A DNA stretch of 64,000 nt from Martinezella miluonensis (GCF_900094545.1 NZ_FMAH01000003.1:124001-188000), one strand, 5' to 3'; shown: positions 39,115 to 48,820, counted from the first letter of the stretch. A program made the numbers and translations. Notes: generated by a model not told the origin, from the sequence alone.

Positions 39115-39816
39115 TCAGGCCGCAGCATCTCCGAGATAGAGACGATGCAGATGCGCCGGATCGCCGGCGAGCGTCGCGCAATCGCCATCATAGACGATCA
39201 CCCCTCGGCGCAGCACATAGGCGCGGTCGCCGATCGCAAGCGCGAGCGCCGCGAACTGTTCGACTAGAATGACCGCCATGCCGGCATCGGCCAGTTGCCT
39301 AACAGCCCGCATCAGGCGGCTGACAATGACAGGCGCGAGACCAGAGGACATTTCGTCGATCATGATCACCTTCGGCCGTGTCAGCAGCGAGCGGGCGATG
39401 ACGACCATCTGCTGCTCGCCGCCGGACAACATGCCGGCCTTGATGTCACGGCGCTGACGCAGCTCCGGGAACAGCTCGTAAGCCTCCTTGAGATCGTCGG
39501 CGGAATCGAGCGCGACCTTGAGATTTTCCTCCGTGGTCATCTCCGGAAAGACGGTTCGTCCCTGCTCGACGTGGCTGATGCCGGCGCGGGCGCGCAGACC
39601 GGCGCGCAGCTTCAGAAGCTCCGAGCCGTCCATGGTGACCGAGCCGGCCGCGGCTGGGATGATGCCCGACAGGCTTTCGAGCAGCGTGGTCTTGCCCGCA
39701 CCGTTCGAGCCAAGCAGCACGCTGATCTCGCCGCTCGACACGGCAAGATCCACGCCGCGAACGACCGGGATACCGGATCGGTTGACGACGAGGCCGTCAA
39801 TGGAAAGTGCGGTCAT
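39115..39816 (-). CDS. livF: LivF-type ABC ATPase
   Basis: A 233-residue ABC ATPase with Walker A LGSNGAGKTTLLE, signature LSGGEQQMVVIARSL and Walker B VIMIDEMSSGL, typical of LivF. With the LivG half of the neighbouring fusion it forms the motor of a branched-chain-type importer. Its start overlaps the fusion's stop by four bases. It is the last gene of the leftward set amidohydrolase-livK-livH-livMG-livF. Confidence 0.9.
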   Translation of the reverse strand: MTALSIDGLVVNRSGIPVVRGVDLAVSSGEISVLLGSNGAGKTTLLESLSGIIPAAAGSVTMDGSELLKLRAGLRARAGISHVEQGRTVFPEMTTEENLKVALDSADDLKEAYELFPELRQRRDIKAGMLSGGEQQMVVIARSLLTRPKVIMIDEMSSGLAPVIVSRLMRAVRQLADAGMAVILVEQFAALALAIGDRAYVLRRGVIVYDGDCATLAGDPAHLHRLYLGDAAA

Positions 39817-41528
39817 TCGGCGGCCTCTTCAAGTTCGATGCCCATGTAGGCCTTCTGGACGATCGGCATGGCAAGCACGCTTTGCGGGGCGCCGTTGGCG
39901 ATCACGCGTCCGAAATCGAATACCGTGATCGCCGAGCAGGCCCGCCGCACGAGATCCATGTCGTGCTCGATCAGAAGCACGGCACTACCGAAGGTTTCGG
40001 GGATGGCGGCGATGCGCTCACCAAGCTTGACGGCATCGGCATAGGATTGGCCGGCGGCTGGCTCATCGAGAAGGATCACGGGCGGCCGCGAGGCGACAAC
40101 GCCGGCGACATCGAGCAGACGCCGCGTACCCGCATCGACCGATGCGATCGGCGCATCGGCCGGCGGACAATCAAACCATTGCAGAATAGCGGAAAGTTCG
40201 TCATCGCTGATGGCGCCTGCGGCGAGCCGGACATAGCTTCCGACGCTGAGCTCCGGCGCAATGCGGGTCGTCTGCCAGGTGCGGCGGATGCCCAATCGAG
40301 CCCGACCCGTCGCGGAGAGGCCTTCGAGGGGCTTGCCGTTGAGCTTCACCGAACCGTCATAGCGGCCGATGAATCCGGCGATCGCATCGACCATGGTCGA
40401 CTTGCCGGCACCGTTCGGTCCGACAAGGCCGACAACAGTGCGCGCGGGCACCTTGAGATTGACCTTGTCGAGTGCGACCACAGCACCGTAGCGGACGGTC
40501 AGATCGCTGACCTCGAGCGCCAATCCCTGTTCGTGCGCCGCAGTCGCCGGCAGGCGGCCGGCTTCTCGGTGAGCGGAAGCTTTTCTGCTCCCCGGCAGCA
40601 CCTTGCCGGCAAGCCGCGTCCATGTCTCGCTGATCGTCTCGCCCGACGAAAGGGCGTGCACCGCACCGATGGCAAAGAAGACATTGCCGACATCCTGCGG
40701 CAGATTGAGCCTGCGTAGGAGTTCCGGAAACAACGTGATTAAGATGCCGCCGATGACAGCGCCGAGCGTGAAATGCGCGCCGACCATCGTCGCCACGGCA
40801 AAGAGTGCCAGCGACTGCATCATCGAGAAGTTTTCAGAAACCAGCGTCCCCAGATAGCCGGCGAGCAGGCCGCCCGACACGCCGGAAATGAAGGCGCTGA
40901 TGGCGAAGGCGCTGAGCTTGGCGCGCGGTATCGAAACGCCATGAGCCGCCGCTGCCCGCTCCGAATGCCGTACCGCAAGCCAGGAAGCCCCAAGCCGCGA
41001 ACGGCTGACGAATTCGAGGCTAACGGCAATTACACCATAGGTAAGAAGCACGAAGAGGAAGAAGCTGCGGTCGCTCTCAAAAAGTTCCGGGCGCACGACC
41101 TGCGTGAAGGTCGTTTGGCCGGGAAAGGTGATCGTCGCCAGCACGGTGTCAAAGGCAGCCGCGAAGCCGAGGGTGACGATTGCCAGATTGATACCGCGCA
41201 GACGTAACGCTGGCAGGCCGATGGCAATACCGACCGGCACGGCCGCAAGACCGCCAATGATCATCCAGACGATAAGACCGCCAGGCGCCTCGATGACATT
41301 CAGATATCCCGTGACCCAGGCGCCGACGCCGGCAAAGGACATCTGACAGAGCGAGATCATGCCCGTGCGGCCGGCGACGAGACCAAGGCTTTGCAGGGCA
41401 ATGCCGGTGATGAAGACGGCTGTGAGCAGAAACACCCAGTATTTGGGCAACAGCAAAAGAATGATTGCACCGACTGCGGCAAGCGACAGGGCTGTGACGG
41501 CGGCGGCGCGGAAACTAGCGTGCTTCAT
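39813..41528 (-). CDS. LivM-LivG fusion: permease plus ABC ATPase
   Basis: A 571-residue fusion. The N-terminal 300 residues form a LivM-type permease (QMSFAGVGAWVTGYL, GIAIGLPALRLRGINLAIVT). The C-terminal part is a LivG-type ATPase with Walker A GPNGAGKST (370-378), Walker B VILLDEP (D488, E489) and switch His in LLIEHDMDL. The signature segment is unusual: SVDAGTRRLLDVAG (463-476) replaces LS-x-GQQR. The start at 41528 (MKHASFRAAAV) has GAGGAG upstream and overlaps livH by 14 bases. LivF supplies a normal signature. Confidence 0.9.
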   Translation of the reverse strand: MKHASFRAAAVTALSLAAVGAIILLLLPKYWVFLLTAVFITGIALQSLGLVAGRTGMISLCQMSFAGVGAWVTGYLNVIEAPGGLIVWMIIGGLAAVPVGIAIGLPALRLRGINLAIVTLGFAAAFDTVLATITFPGQTTFTQVVRPELFESDRSFFLFVLLTYGVIAVSLEFVSRSRLGASWLAVRHSERAAAAHGVSIPRAKLSAFAISAFISGVSGGLLAGYLGTLVSENFSMMQSLALFAVATMVGAHFTLGAVIGGILITLFPELLRRLNLPQDVGNVFFAIGAVHALSSGETISETWTRLAGKVLPGSRKASAHREAGRLPATAAHEQGLALEVSDLTVRYGAVVALDKVNLKVPARTVVGLVGPNGAGKSTMVDAIAGFIGRYDGSVKLNGKPLEGLSATGRARLGIRRTWQTTRIAPELSVGSYVRLAAGAISDDELSAILQWFDCPPADAPIASVDAGTRRLLDVAGVVASRPPVILLDEPAAGQSYADAVKLGERIAAIPETFGSAVLLIEHDMDLVRRACSAITVFDFGRVIANGAPQSVLAMPIVQKAYMGIELEEAAE

Positions 41529-42384
41529 CCCAGCGGGCTCCTCTTTGCGACCATAGGAGGACGGCAAGAATGACGATGAATGGAACGGTGCTTCGATACT
41601 GGCTTATTAAATCGATGGTGCTGACCGCACCCTCCAATACGCCGATCGTCACGCCGCCTAGAAGGGCAGCGCGGAAGCTGGCGAAGGCGCCGATCAGCGC
41701 AGCAGCCAGAGCGGGCACGACGAGGAGGCTCAGCGACGAGAAATCGGGGGAGCGCACCGGCGCGATAATCATCAGCGCGAAGGAGGTCACGCCGCCGGTC
41801 ACAGCCCAGACGCCGAGCGCTAGCAGCCGTACGCGGATGCCGATCAGCTCAGCTGCCATCGGCCGCTGCGACAGGGCTCGCAATTGCAGTCCTATCCGAG
41901 TGCGCGCGAGGAATTGCTCCGTCAGCACGGTGAAGACGACGGAGAGAAGCAGTGTCGTGACGGCCGCCCAGGTGACTTCGACGCCGGCAAGGCGGAAGGC
42001 CGATCCGGGGATCAGTTCGGGGAAATAGTGCGGGTGCTGGCCGCCGGTCAGGCGCAGGCCGATGGCGATGATGCCAACCAGAAGCGCCGCCGTTACCGCC
42101 GCTTTGGTCGATGCGTTGGCGTTGGCAAACCAGGTTGTCATGACGAGCCCTATCAGGACCCCGGCCAAGGCGCCGGCCGCAATGCCCAAAAGCGTTGCCG
42201 GCAGCAACGGCATGCCGGCCTCGTGCAGCGCGACCATGATGAAAGTACCCGTGGCGCCGATCGCGGCACCGGTAAAGTTCACCACGGCCACCAGGCGGTA
42301 GGTGAAGATCGCGCAGACGCCTAGGATGGCATAGGCCCCGCCTGCAGAAAGACCAGCCACAGCGGCTGTAAAGAGAGCGTTCAT
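41515..42384 (-). CDS. livH: LivH-type ABC permease
   Basis: A 289-residue inner-membrane permease with about eight hydrophobic segments. AGLSAGGAYAILGVCAIFTY, NFTGAAIGATGTF and ALSQRPMAAELIGIRVRLLA are characteristic of the LivH family. It pairs with the LivM half of the fusion. It follows livK after 106 bases and overlaps the fusion's start. Confidence 0.9.
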   Translation of the reverse strand: MNALFTAAVAGLSAGGAYAILGVCAIFTYRLVAVVNFTGAAIGATGTFIMVALHEAGMPLLPATLLGIAAGALAGVLIGLVMTTWFANANASTKAAVTAALLVGIIAIGLRLTGGQHPHYFPELIPGSAFRLAGVEVTWAAVTTLLLSVVFTVLTEQFLARTRIGLQLRALSQRPMAAELIGIRVRLLALGVWAVTGGVTSFALMIIAPVRSPDFSSLSLLVVPALAAALIGAFASFRAALLGGVTIGVLEGAVSTIDLISQYRSTVPFIVILAVLLWSQRGARWDEAR

Positions 42385-42490
42385 TACGGAACTCCGGAAG
42401 CGGGCATTGCCGCCTCACCAGATCAGATCATCGTCACGGCTCGATACCCGGCCTTGCTCCGATGTGGATAAGGCCGGGCAAGTAGCCATC

Positions 42491-43672
42491 TTACTTGGCC
42501 TTCGCCAGCGTGTACCAATCCGGCGTCTTGACGGTCCACTTGCCATCGACAAGCTGCATGACCTTGGTCGCCTTCATAGGCGAATGAGCCCTAGCTTCGC
42601 CGAAGACATAGGGGCTGCCGGCGAGCGAATATTGCATTTCCTTGCCTGCCTTCAGCGCCGAGGTGACGGTTTCGCGCGTCACTTCGCCGTCAATGCCCGA
42701 GATCGTGTCAATCATCACCTTGGCGGCGAGATAGCCCCCTTGCGAGAAGGCGGTCTTTGCGAGGCCAGCCTTGTCCATGGTCTTGGCCCAGTCGGCATTG
42801 GCGGCGGTGTTTTCGGTATAGGGCTCCCATTCCGTGCCGACGTAAACGGGCTGCTTGCTGTCGGCCAATGCCTTGGCAACGCCCTCAGTATAGCCGGGTG
42901 CGAGGAAGAGCCAGTTGATACCCGAAATCTTCTGCGCATCCGCAGTCTTCACCCATTGCACCACGCCCGGCTCGACCTGATTGGTGAGTACAGCGTCGCA
43001 GCCGGCATCGCGCGCTTTGATGACGTAAGGCGTGAGATCACCCTGCGGCGGCAGAGTCATGTCGACAAGACCAACCTTGTTGCCGCTCAGTTTCTGCCAG
43101 GCTGCAACCGCGTTGCCATAGGCTTCCTGCGTGCCACCGAGGATCAGGAAGAAGGCGCAAACCTTCTTCGCTCCGAGGTTCTTTGTCGCATAGTCAAGCA
43201 TGACCGTGGTCAGCGTGAAGGGGCCGACATTGACAGGAGAAATGCTCGGCGCATTGAAGCAGAGTGGATCGACACCGACGCCCTGAACCGCGAGCACATC
43301 GTTGCGGTTGTAGGTACCGGCATTGACGGCGCAGTCGAGCAGGCTTGCACCACCTGTAAGAGCCACAACGCCCTTGTTGTCGATCAGGTCGCGTGCCGCC
43401 TGGGCAGCCACTTGCGGGTCGCCCTTGTCGTCGGCCAGCGAATAGTCGATCTTGCAGCCGTTGATGCCGCCGGCATCGTTCAGCTGCTCGAAGACAGCCT
43501 TGGTGGCCTTCGGCGCATCGGAAAAGTCGACTACGCCGGTGACGGTCGAGACGGCGCCGATCTTGATCGGCCCACTCTTGCAGGTCGGCCCTGCGGCAAA
43601 GGCGGACGAACCGGTAAATGCCAGACCGGCAGCGGCCAGGCCAACGGCGATGAGTGTGGATGTCAATTTCAT
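42491..43672 (-). CDS. livK: Periplasmic LivK-type substrate-binding protein
   Basis: A 393-residue protein with a Sec signal peptide (MKLTSTLIAVGLAAAGLAFT, cut near SAFAAG). The mature part has the two-lobe Leu/Ile/Val-binding fold: PIKIGAVSTVTGVVDFSDAP, INGCKIDYSLADDKGDPQVA and ARDLIDNKGVVALTGGASLL. Such proteins often bind amides, aromatic compounds or amino acids rather than Leu/Ile/Val. Context with hpa and amine-type genes suggests an aromatic amine or related ligand (inference). The ATG at 43672 has a purine-rich ribosome site. Confidence 0.9.
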   Translation of the reverse strand: MKLTSTLIAVGLAAAGLAFTGSSAFAAGPTCKSGPIKIGAVSTVTGVVDFSDAPKATKAVFEQLNDAGGINGCKIDYSLADDKGDPQVAAQAARDLIDNKGVVALTGGASLLDCAVNAGTYNRNDVLAVQGVGVDPLCFNAPSISPVNVGPFTLTTVMLDYATKNLGAKKVCAFFLILGGTQEAYGNAVAAWQKLSGNKVGLVDMTLPPQGDLTPYVIKARDAGCDAVLTNQVEPGVVQWVKTADAQKISGINWLFLAPGYTEGVAKALADSKQPVYVGTEWEPYTENTAANADWAKTMDKAGLAKTAFSQGGYLAAKVMIDTISGIDGEVTRETVTSALKAGKEMQYSLAGSPYVFGEARAHSPMKATKVMQLVDGKWTVKTPDWYTLAKAK

Positions 43673-43724
43673 TCTCTTCCCTTCCCTCCGTGTAATTTGC
43701 GGCGTTTCCTCTTCGCCGCGCCAG

Positions 43725-45386
43725 CTAGCGCTGGTAGACCGGCTCGCCCGCGAAGTATGTGGTGAGCACCTTGGTGTCGGCGATTTGATCGGCCGGCACT
43801 TCGAAGACATTTTGATCAAGCACGATGATGTCTGCGGATTTGCCGGCGACAAGCGAGCCGGCTTCATTGTCCAGCCGCATCGCCTTTGCCGAATTGAGCG
43901 TGTAGATTTCGATTGCCGAGGCGAGATCGATCGCCTGCTCTGCCCAGAGCGAAACACCCGGGAAGGCGCCGGACGGGTTCTGCCGCGTCACCATGCCTTC
44001 AATCCCGTTCCACGGATCCGGGATCGGAATGACGGGCCAATCGGAACCGCCCGCCAGCAATGCGCCGGTGGCCTTCATGCTCGCGATCGGCCAGAAACGC
44101 GTTGCCCGCTCCTCGCCCATCACTTCCTTATGACCTTCCAGGAAGGTCGTCGGATACCAGATCATCGGGCAGAGATCGGCGACGACGCCGAGTGCCGCGA
44201 AGCGGCTGATATCCTCGTCGCGCAGATAGCTCGCATGAGCGATGTGATGCTTGATATCGGTCGGACCGTTGAAATGCCGGACGGCTTCGACCGCATCGAG
44301 CATTTCGGTCACGGAATGGTCGCCCGCGCAGTGGATCTTCAACCCCATGCCGAGCTTTTCGGACTTGTCGATTTGGCGGACGAGATCGGGATAGCTCACC
44401 AACACTTCGCCGCGATAGCCGTGCGGATGTGCGGCATCCGCGACATAGGCGTCATGGAAAGCCGCCGTGCGCGCGCCGGGAACGCCATCCAGAAAGATTT
44501 TCGTGAAATTCGGCTTCACATGCTCGGTGCGATATTCGTCGCGCAGCGCCAGCAAGGCGTCGCCCGAAAGGCCGAACATGAAGCTCGGCTCGATCAGCGG
44601 CAGCGAGGTAACGGCCCAGGCCGTCAACCTGCCCTTTACATCCAGATTCTTGAGCGCCTTGAGGATCGGCAGCACCGAAGCCGCGTCCTGGAAAGCGGTC
44701 ACACCATAGGAATTGACGGTCTCGATGGCGCGGGCCACGGCAGCCTCGCCCATTTCCTCGGTGAAGGCCTCGGCCGCGGTCCGCTCGACGATACCAGAGG
44801 CGGATTCGACCAGCAAACCGGTCAGCCTGCCGGTGACGGGATCACGGCCGAAGGAGCCTTGCGGCGGATCGGGCTGGTTGTTGGAAATGCCGGCAAGCCG
44901 CATCGCCTCGCTGTTGACCCAGCGGTTGTGCATGGTCTCGTCGCGCAGAAGAACGGGATGCCCGAGGCTCGCCTCATCCAGCTTCCCGAGCGAAGCCTCG
45001 CTGTTGATCGCCGTAATCATATCGGCGCCCCATTGATTGGCGACGATCCACTGCCCGTGCCGTGCGATCTCGGCCTGCTTGCGCACATGAGCGCAGATCG
45101 CCTCGATCGAGGCGCCGGCGGGAATCTGCGTTTCGAACAGCTCGGCTTGTCCGCCCATCATGATGTGATTGTGGACGTCGATGAAACCCGGCATCGCCAT
45201 CTTGCCGGCGAGATCGACAACACGTGTTTCCGGCCCCTTCAACGCTTCGATGTCAGCGCGATTGCCGACGGCCAGGATGCGGCCGTTCTTGATGGCGAGA
45301 GCCTCGGCCCAGGGCTGGCTCGGCTCCACAGTATAGATTCGTCCATTGATAAGAATGAGATCGGCAAAGCCGAGCGAAGCCGTCAT
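43725..45386 (-). CDS. Metal-dependent amidohydrolase (YtcJ/Amidohydro_3 type)
   Basis: A 553-residue TIM-barrel hydrolase. The metal site shows as FIDVHNHIMMGG, with further ligands in LKIHCAGDHS (His), KHHIAHASYL (His) and GSDWPVIPIPDPW (Asp). Members of this group include N-substituted formamide deformylases and other amide hydrolases. It is the first gene of the leftward set ahead of livK (52 bases), so the imported compound could be an amide that it hydrolyses (inference). Two putative operators lie 24-100 bases upstream. Confidence 0.82.
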   Translation of the reverse strand: MTASLGFADLILINGRIYTVEPSQPWAEALAIKNGRILAVGNRADIEALKGPETRVVDLAGKMAMPGFIDVHNHIMMGGQAELFETQIPAGASIEAICAHVRKQAEIARHGQWIVANQWGADMITAINSEASLGKLDEASLGHPVLLRDETMHNRWVNSEAMRLAGISNNQPDPPQGSFGRDPVTGRLTGLLVESASGIVERTAAEAFTEEMGEAAVARAIETVNSYGVTAFQDAASVLPILKALKNLDVKGRLTAWAVTSLPLIEPSFMFGLSGDALLALRDEYRTEHVKPNFTKIFLDGVPGARTAAFHDAYVADAAHPHGYRGEVLVSYPDLVRQIDKSEKLGMGLKIHCAGDHSVTEMLDAVEAVRHFNGPTDIKHHIAHASYLRDEDISRFAALGVVADLCPMIWYPTTFLEGHKEVMGEERATRFWPIASMKATGALLAGGSDWPVIPIPDPWNGIEGMVTRQNPSGAFPGVSLWAEQAIDLASAIEIYTLNSAKAMRLDNEAGSLVAGKSADIIVLDQNVFEVPADQIADTKVLTTYFAGEPVYQR

Positions 45387-45409
45387 GTTCAGTTCCCGCT
45401 TAGATTCAT

Positions 45410-45487
45410 TATTTGAACCATTTATTCAAATATTGAGAGTGATGCAGGGCTCAGCGTTTGTCAATATAGTTCACACGTTAAATATAT
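45410..45487 (-). promoter_or_regulatory. Two-part operator upstream of amidohydrolase-liv operon
   Basis: A palindrome TATTTGAA-N7-TTCAAATA lies at 45410-45432. A second element, TTCACACGTTAAATATAT, lies at 45470-45487. Between them the minus strand carries TTGACA, a -35-like hexamer. The same arrangement with nearly identical spacing recurs at 48745-48820. The palindrome sits next to the gene start, the GTTAA element upstream of the -35. The remaining gap to 45620 shows nothing else I can support. Confidence 0.7.
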
Positions 45488-45620
45488 CGACGTGAGTACC
45501 ATCAGCGCGAGCAACCTCAGAATTTCGCGCACGGGATATCGGTCGCTCGCGAAGCATTTGCTTCCGAGACGGTGGAAGCCGGCGCGCTTTCGCGCCGGTC
45601 GTTTGCTGGGGACTATCGCC

Positions 45621-47099
45621 TCAGAGCTGAATCCAGGCGGTTTTCAGATCGACATATTTATCGAGTGCGTGCAGCGACTTGTCATGGCCATTGCCCGACT
45701 GCTTGACGCCACCCAGCGGCACGCTGTTGTCGGCGCCGCCATAGGTGTTGACGTGCACGACTCCAGCCTGGATCCCGCGAACCATCCGATGGGCCCGCGA
45801 CAGGTTCGACGTCCAGACGGCCGAAGCAAGGCCATATTCGGTGGCATTGGCGATCTGCAGGGCTTCAGCCTCGGTCTCGAACGGAATGATTGACAGGATC
45901 GGCCCGAAAACCTCTTCGCGCGCCAAGGTCATGGACGGCGTGACATCGAACACGGCCGGCCGCATATAATAGCCGCCGGTCTCCTCGAGGATACGTGAAC
46001 CGCCTGTGCGCAAGGAAGCGCCCTCGGACAGGGCCTGCCCGACATAGCCGAGATCCTTCTTCAGCTGTATCTCACTGGAGATCGCACCGGCTTCGGTCGA
46101 TAGATGCAGGGGATCACCGACCTTCATCGCATCGGCGATACGTGCAACTTTTTCGGAAAATGCCTCGTGGATCGATTTCTCGACGAGCAGGCGGGAGCCG
46201 GCGACGCAAACCTGACCGGAATTGCGGAATATGCCGTAGGCCGACACCTTGGCAGCCTGATCCAGATCCGGCGCATCGGCAAAGACGATGTTCGGAGACT
46301 TGCCGCCGAGTTCGAGATAGACGCGCTTCAGGTTCGACCGCGCCGAATATTCCAGAAGCCGTCGCCCGATGGGACCAGAGCCGGTAAAGGCCAGAACATC
46401 GACATCCATGTGCAGGCCGAGAGCCTCGCCGCTGACGGCACCGCGACCGGTGACGACATTGAAGACCCCTTCGGGTAGTCCCGCCTCGGCACAAAGCTCG
46501 GCAAGCCGCAGCAGCGTCAAGGACGCGCCTTCAGCCGGTTTCAGCACGACGGAATTGCCGGCCGCAAGAGCCGGCGCGATCTTCCAGGCGCCGATCATCA
46601 TCGGAAAATTCCACGGCACGATGGCAGCGACGACGCCGATTGGCTCGCGGTGAACAAGGCCAAGAACGTTGCTAGCTGTCGGCGCGATCTCGCCATAGAC
46701 CTTGTCAATCGCCTCGGCATAGTAACGGAAGGTGCCTGCAGCGCTGCCCGGCTCCGCCTTCAAGGCCATGGAGATTTCCGTGCCGTTGTCGCGCACGCCG
46801 AGTACGGCGAGTTCAAGCGCATTCTTCTCGATCAGCTCGGCGATCTTCAGCAGAACCTTTTTGCGCTCGGCGGGAGCCGCTTTCGACCAGCTACCCTTTT
46901 CGAAGGCCTCACGCGCAGCCTTGACGGCGAGATCGACATCCTCCGTGCCAGCGTCGGCGATGGTGGTTAGCCTTTTTCCGTCGATCGGCGAGATGACGTC
47001 CATGACACTGCCGCTAACCGACGGATGCCAAGCGCCACCGATGAACAGCGATTGCGGGGAAACGGACACCGTCCGAAGCTGATCGATCTTATCCTGCAT
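45621..47099 (-). CDS. NAD-dependent aldehyde dehydrogenase
   Basis: A 492-residue ALDH. VVAAIVPWNFPMMIGAWKIA (cofactor region), FTGSGPIGRRLLEYSA, the catalytic Glu in LELGGKSPNIVFADA and the Cys in RNSGQVCVAGSRLLVE are all present. It oxidises an aldehyde to the acid; the closest functional types act on phenylacetaldehyde, betaine or gamma-aminobutyraldehyde. Downstream of the APC permease (56 bases) and inside an hpa island, an arylacetaldehyde such as 4-hydroxyphenylacetaldehyde is a sensible substrate (inference). Confidence 0.88.
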   Translation of the reverse strand: MQDKIDQLRTVSVSPQSLFIGGAWHPSVSGSVMDVISPIDGKRLTTIADAGTEDVDLAVKAAREAFEKGSWSKAAPAERKKVLLKIAELIEKNALELAVLGVRDNGTEISMALKAEPGSAAGTFRYYAEAIDKVYGEIAPTASNVLGLVHREPIGVVAAIVPWNFPMMIGAWKIAPALAAGNSVVLKPAEGASLTLLRLAELCAEAGLPEGVFNVVTGRGAVSGEALGLHMDVDVLAFTGSGPIGRRLLEYSARSNLKRVYLELGGKSPNIVFADAPDLDQAAKVSAYGIFRNSGQVCVAGSRLLVEKSIHEAFSEKVARIADAMKVGDPLHLSTEAGAISSEIQLKKDLGYVGQALSEGASLRTGGSRILEETGGYYMRPAVFDVTPSMTLAREEVFGPILSIIPFETEAEALQIANATEYGLASAVWTSNLSRAHRMVRGIQAGVVHVNTYGGADNSVPLGGVKQSGNGHDKSLHALDKYVDLKTAWIQL

Positions 47100-47155
47100 C
47101 TCATTTTCTCACAAAAATGGTGGCGGGTTTGCCCGCCACCGCGATTGGAATTGCT

Positions 47156-48610
47156 TTAGGCTTCCTGTCCGGCACCGAGGCGCGCGAAGCCGTCGGCATC
47201 CGCCGATCTCAAACGGGCCGCGGCGGCAAAGCCGATGACCCCCGCGATCAGAACGAGGCACGGCAGCAGAACCGCAAGCACGCCATTCGCTCCGGCGATC
47301 GCGCCGAAGTTCGCGGAAATGTAATAGACAAGCGCCAGAAGAATAAGCCCCGTCAGGATCGGCAGTACCTTCACCGCCAGCACGTTGCTTTCAAGCCCAG
47401 GATTACGGCTGAAGAAGATGACTATCGCAAAGGCGGTAAAGGCCATCAGAAGAATGATTGCGAGCGTTGCGACATTGGTCAGCCAGGAGAAGAGCCCCAG
47501 CACGGGATCCTGACCGGTCGCAGCAAAGAGCGCCACGACGAGCACGGCAATAACGGTTTGAATGATCGAGCCGACATGCGGGCTCTGGAAAACCGGGTGC
47601 GTGACGCCGACCGATTTCGGCAGCAGGCCTTCGCGACCGGCGACATACATGTAGCGCGCGACGCCATTGTGGAAGGCGAGGATGCCGGCAAATAGGCTGG
47701 TGATGAAGAGAACACTCATCACGATGGTGATCCAGTGGCCGACATAGCGCTCGGCAAGTCCGAAGAGGAACGTAGTCGGATCGGCAAGACCCTGCAAGGT
47801 GGGGACGAGCTTCTCGACGCCAGCCCCGGCCACCATCAGCCAGGAGGTCAGCATATAGAAGAGCCCGATGATCAGCACCGAGATATAGGTCGCGCGCGGT
47901 ACGGTCTTGTGCGGCTCGCGTGCTTCTTCGCTGTAGATGGTCGTCGCTTCGAAACCGATGAAGGCGGCAAAGCAGAACAGGAGGCCGATTGCCGGCGTTC
48001 CGCTCCAGAAGGCGGTTGGCGTGAAGGGTGCGGCAGAAAGGCCGGCATCGCCGCCCTTGACGAAGATCGCGCCATCGATGACGAGGACGACGAGATATTC
48101 GAGAATGACGAGCACCGTCAGTACCTTCGCAGAAAGGTCGACACGGCGATAGCCGAAGACGGCAACGAAGGCGATGCCGATATAGCTCCAGACCCACCAG
48201 GGAAGGTCCAGGCCAAGCTGTTCGGCAAAGAAGCCCTTGGTCGCCGCGCCGAAAAGCCCTAGAACGCCGATCTGCATGGCGTTATAGGCGAGAATGGCGA
48301 TCAGAGCGGCCGCACCGCCCATGAGACCGCCGAGGCCTCGGGCCGTATAGGCATAGAAAGCACCGGCGTTGCGGATATGGCGGGCCATGGCCACATAGCC
48401 GACCGCAAAAAGCAGCAAAATGCCCGTCACCAATAGAAAGGTCAGCGGAATGCCAGGCCCGTTGCCGAGCATCATCGATAGCGGCACGCCACCGGCAACC
48501 GCCGTTAGCGGCGCTGCGGCCGAGACGACCAGGAAGGTCACGGCGCCGACGCCGAGACTGTTTTTGCGCAGCTGATTCTCAGCCGCACCTTGCGAATTTT
48601 GCGTGTTCAT
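47156..48610 (-). CDS. APC-superfamily amino acid/amine permease
   Basis: A 484-residue transporter with about twelve hydrophobic segments. GVGAVTFLVVSAAAPLTAVA, NAGAFYAYTARGLGGLMGGA and FIGFEATTIYSEEAREPHKT are typical of APC permeases for amino acids or amines. The start at 48610 (MNTQNSQGAAEN) has AGGGGAA upstream; longer in-frame starts lack support. It probably imports the amine fed to the following aldehyde dehydrogenase route. It is divergent from the IclR gene. Confidence 0.87.
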   Translation of the reverse strand: MNTQNSQGAAENQLRKNSLGVGAVTFLVVSAAAPLTAVAGGVPLSMMLGNGPGIPLTFLLVTGILLLFAVGYVAMARHIRNAGAFYAYTARGLGGLMGGAAALIAILAYNAMQIGVLGLFGAATKGFFAEQLGLDLPWWVWSYIGIAFVAVFGYRRVDLSAKVLTVLVILEYLVVLVIDGAIFVKGGDAGLSAAPFTPTAFWSGTPAIGLLFCFAAFIGFEATTIYSEEAREPHKTVPRATYISVLIIGLFYMLTSWLMVAGAGVEKLVPTLQGLADPTTFLFGLAERYVGHWITIVMSVLFITSLFAGILAFHNGVARYMYVAGREGLLPKSVGVTHPVFQSPHVGSIIQTVIAVLVVALFAATGQDPVLGLFSWLTNVATLAIILLMAFTAFAIVIFFSRNPGLESNVLAVKVLPILTGLILLALVYYISANFGAIAGANGVLAVLLPCLVLIAGVIGFAAAARLRSADADGFARLGAGQEA

Positions 48611-48744
48611 CTGCGTTCGTTCCCCTTGTTGAGAGCATCCGATCGTCGCTGCGATTTCCCGCAAACGACCTCCACCAGAACCGGACTGACGAGCGGGGGC
48701 TTGAGCTTTTGTTGATTTTGCCGCCATCAGCGCTTGTGGTTCAT

Positions 48745-48820
48745 TATTTGAACCTCAGCTTCAAATATAGACTTGCAAACATTCCCGGCCTCTGTCAAGT
48801 TATTTCGCATGTTAAGTATC
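48745..48820. promoter_or_regulatory. Two-part operator between APC permease and IclR genes
   Basis: TATTTGAA-N7-TTCAAATA at 48745-48767 and TATTTCGCATGTTAAGTATC at 48801-48820, separated like the pair at 45410-45487 (palindrome centre to GTTAA: 55 versus 56 bases). The 15 bases TTCATTATTTGAACC are identical at both places. TTGACA again lies between them on the minus strand. The region is divergent, so one or both sites may also autoregulate the IclR gene. Confidence 0.7.

Noticed and set aside
42407..45416. Long plus-strand frames opposite livK and the amidohydrolase
   Set aside because: Both lie exactly opposite well-supported genes and have shadow-type composition.
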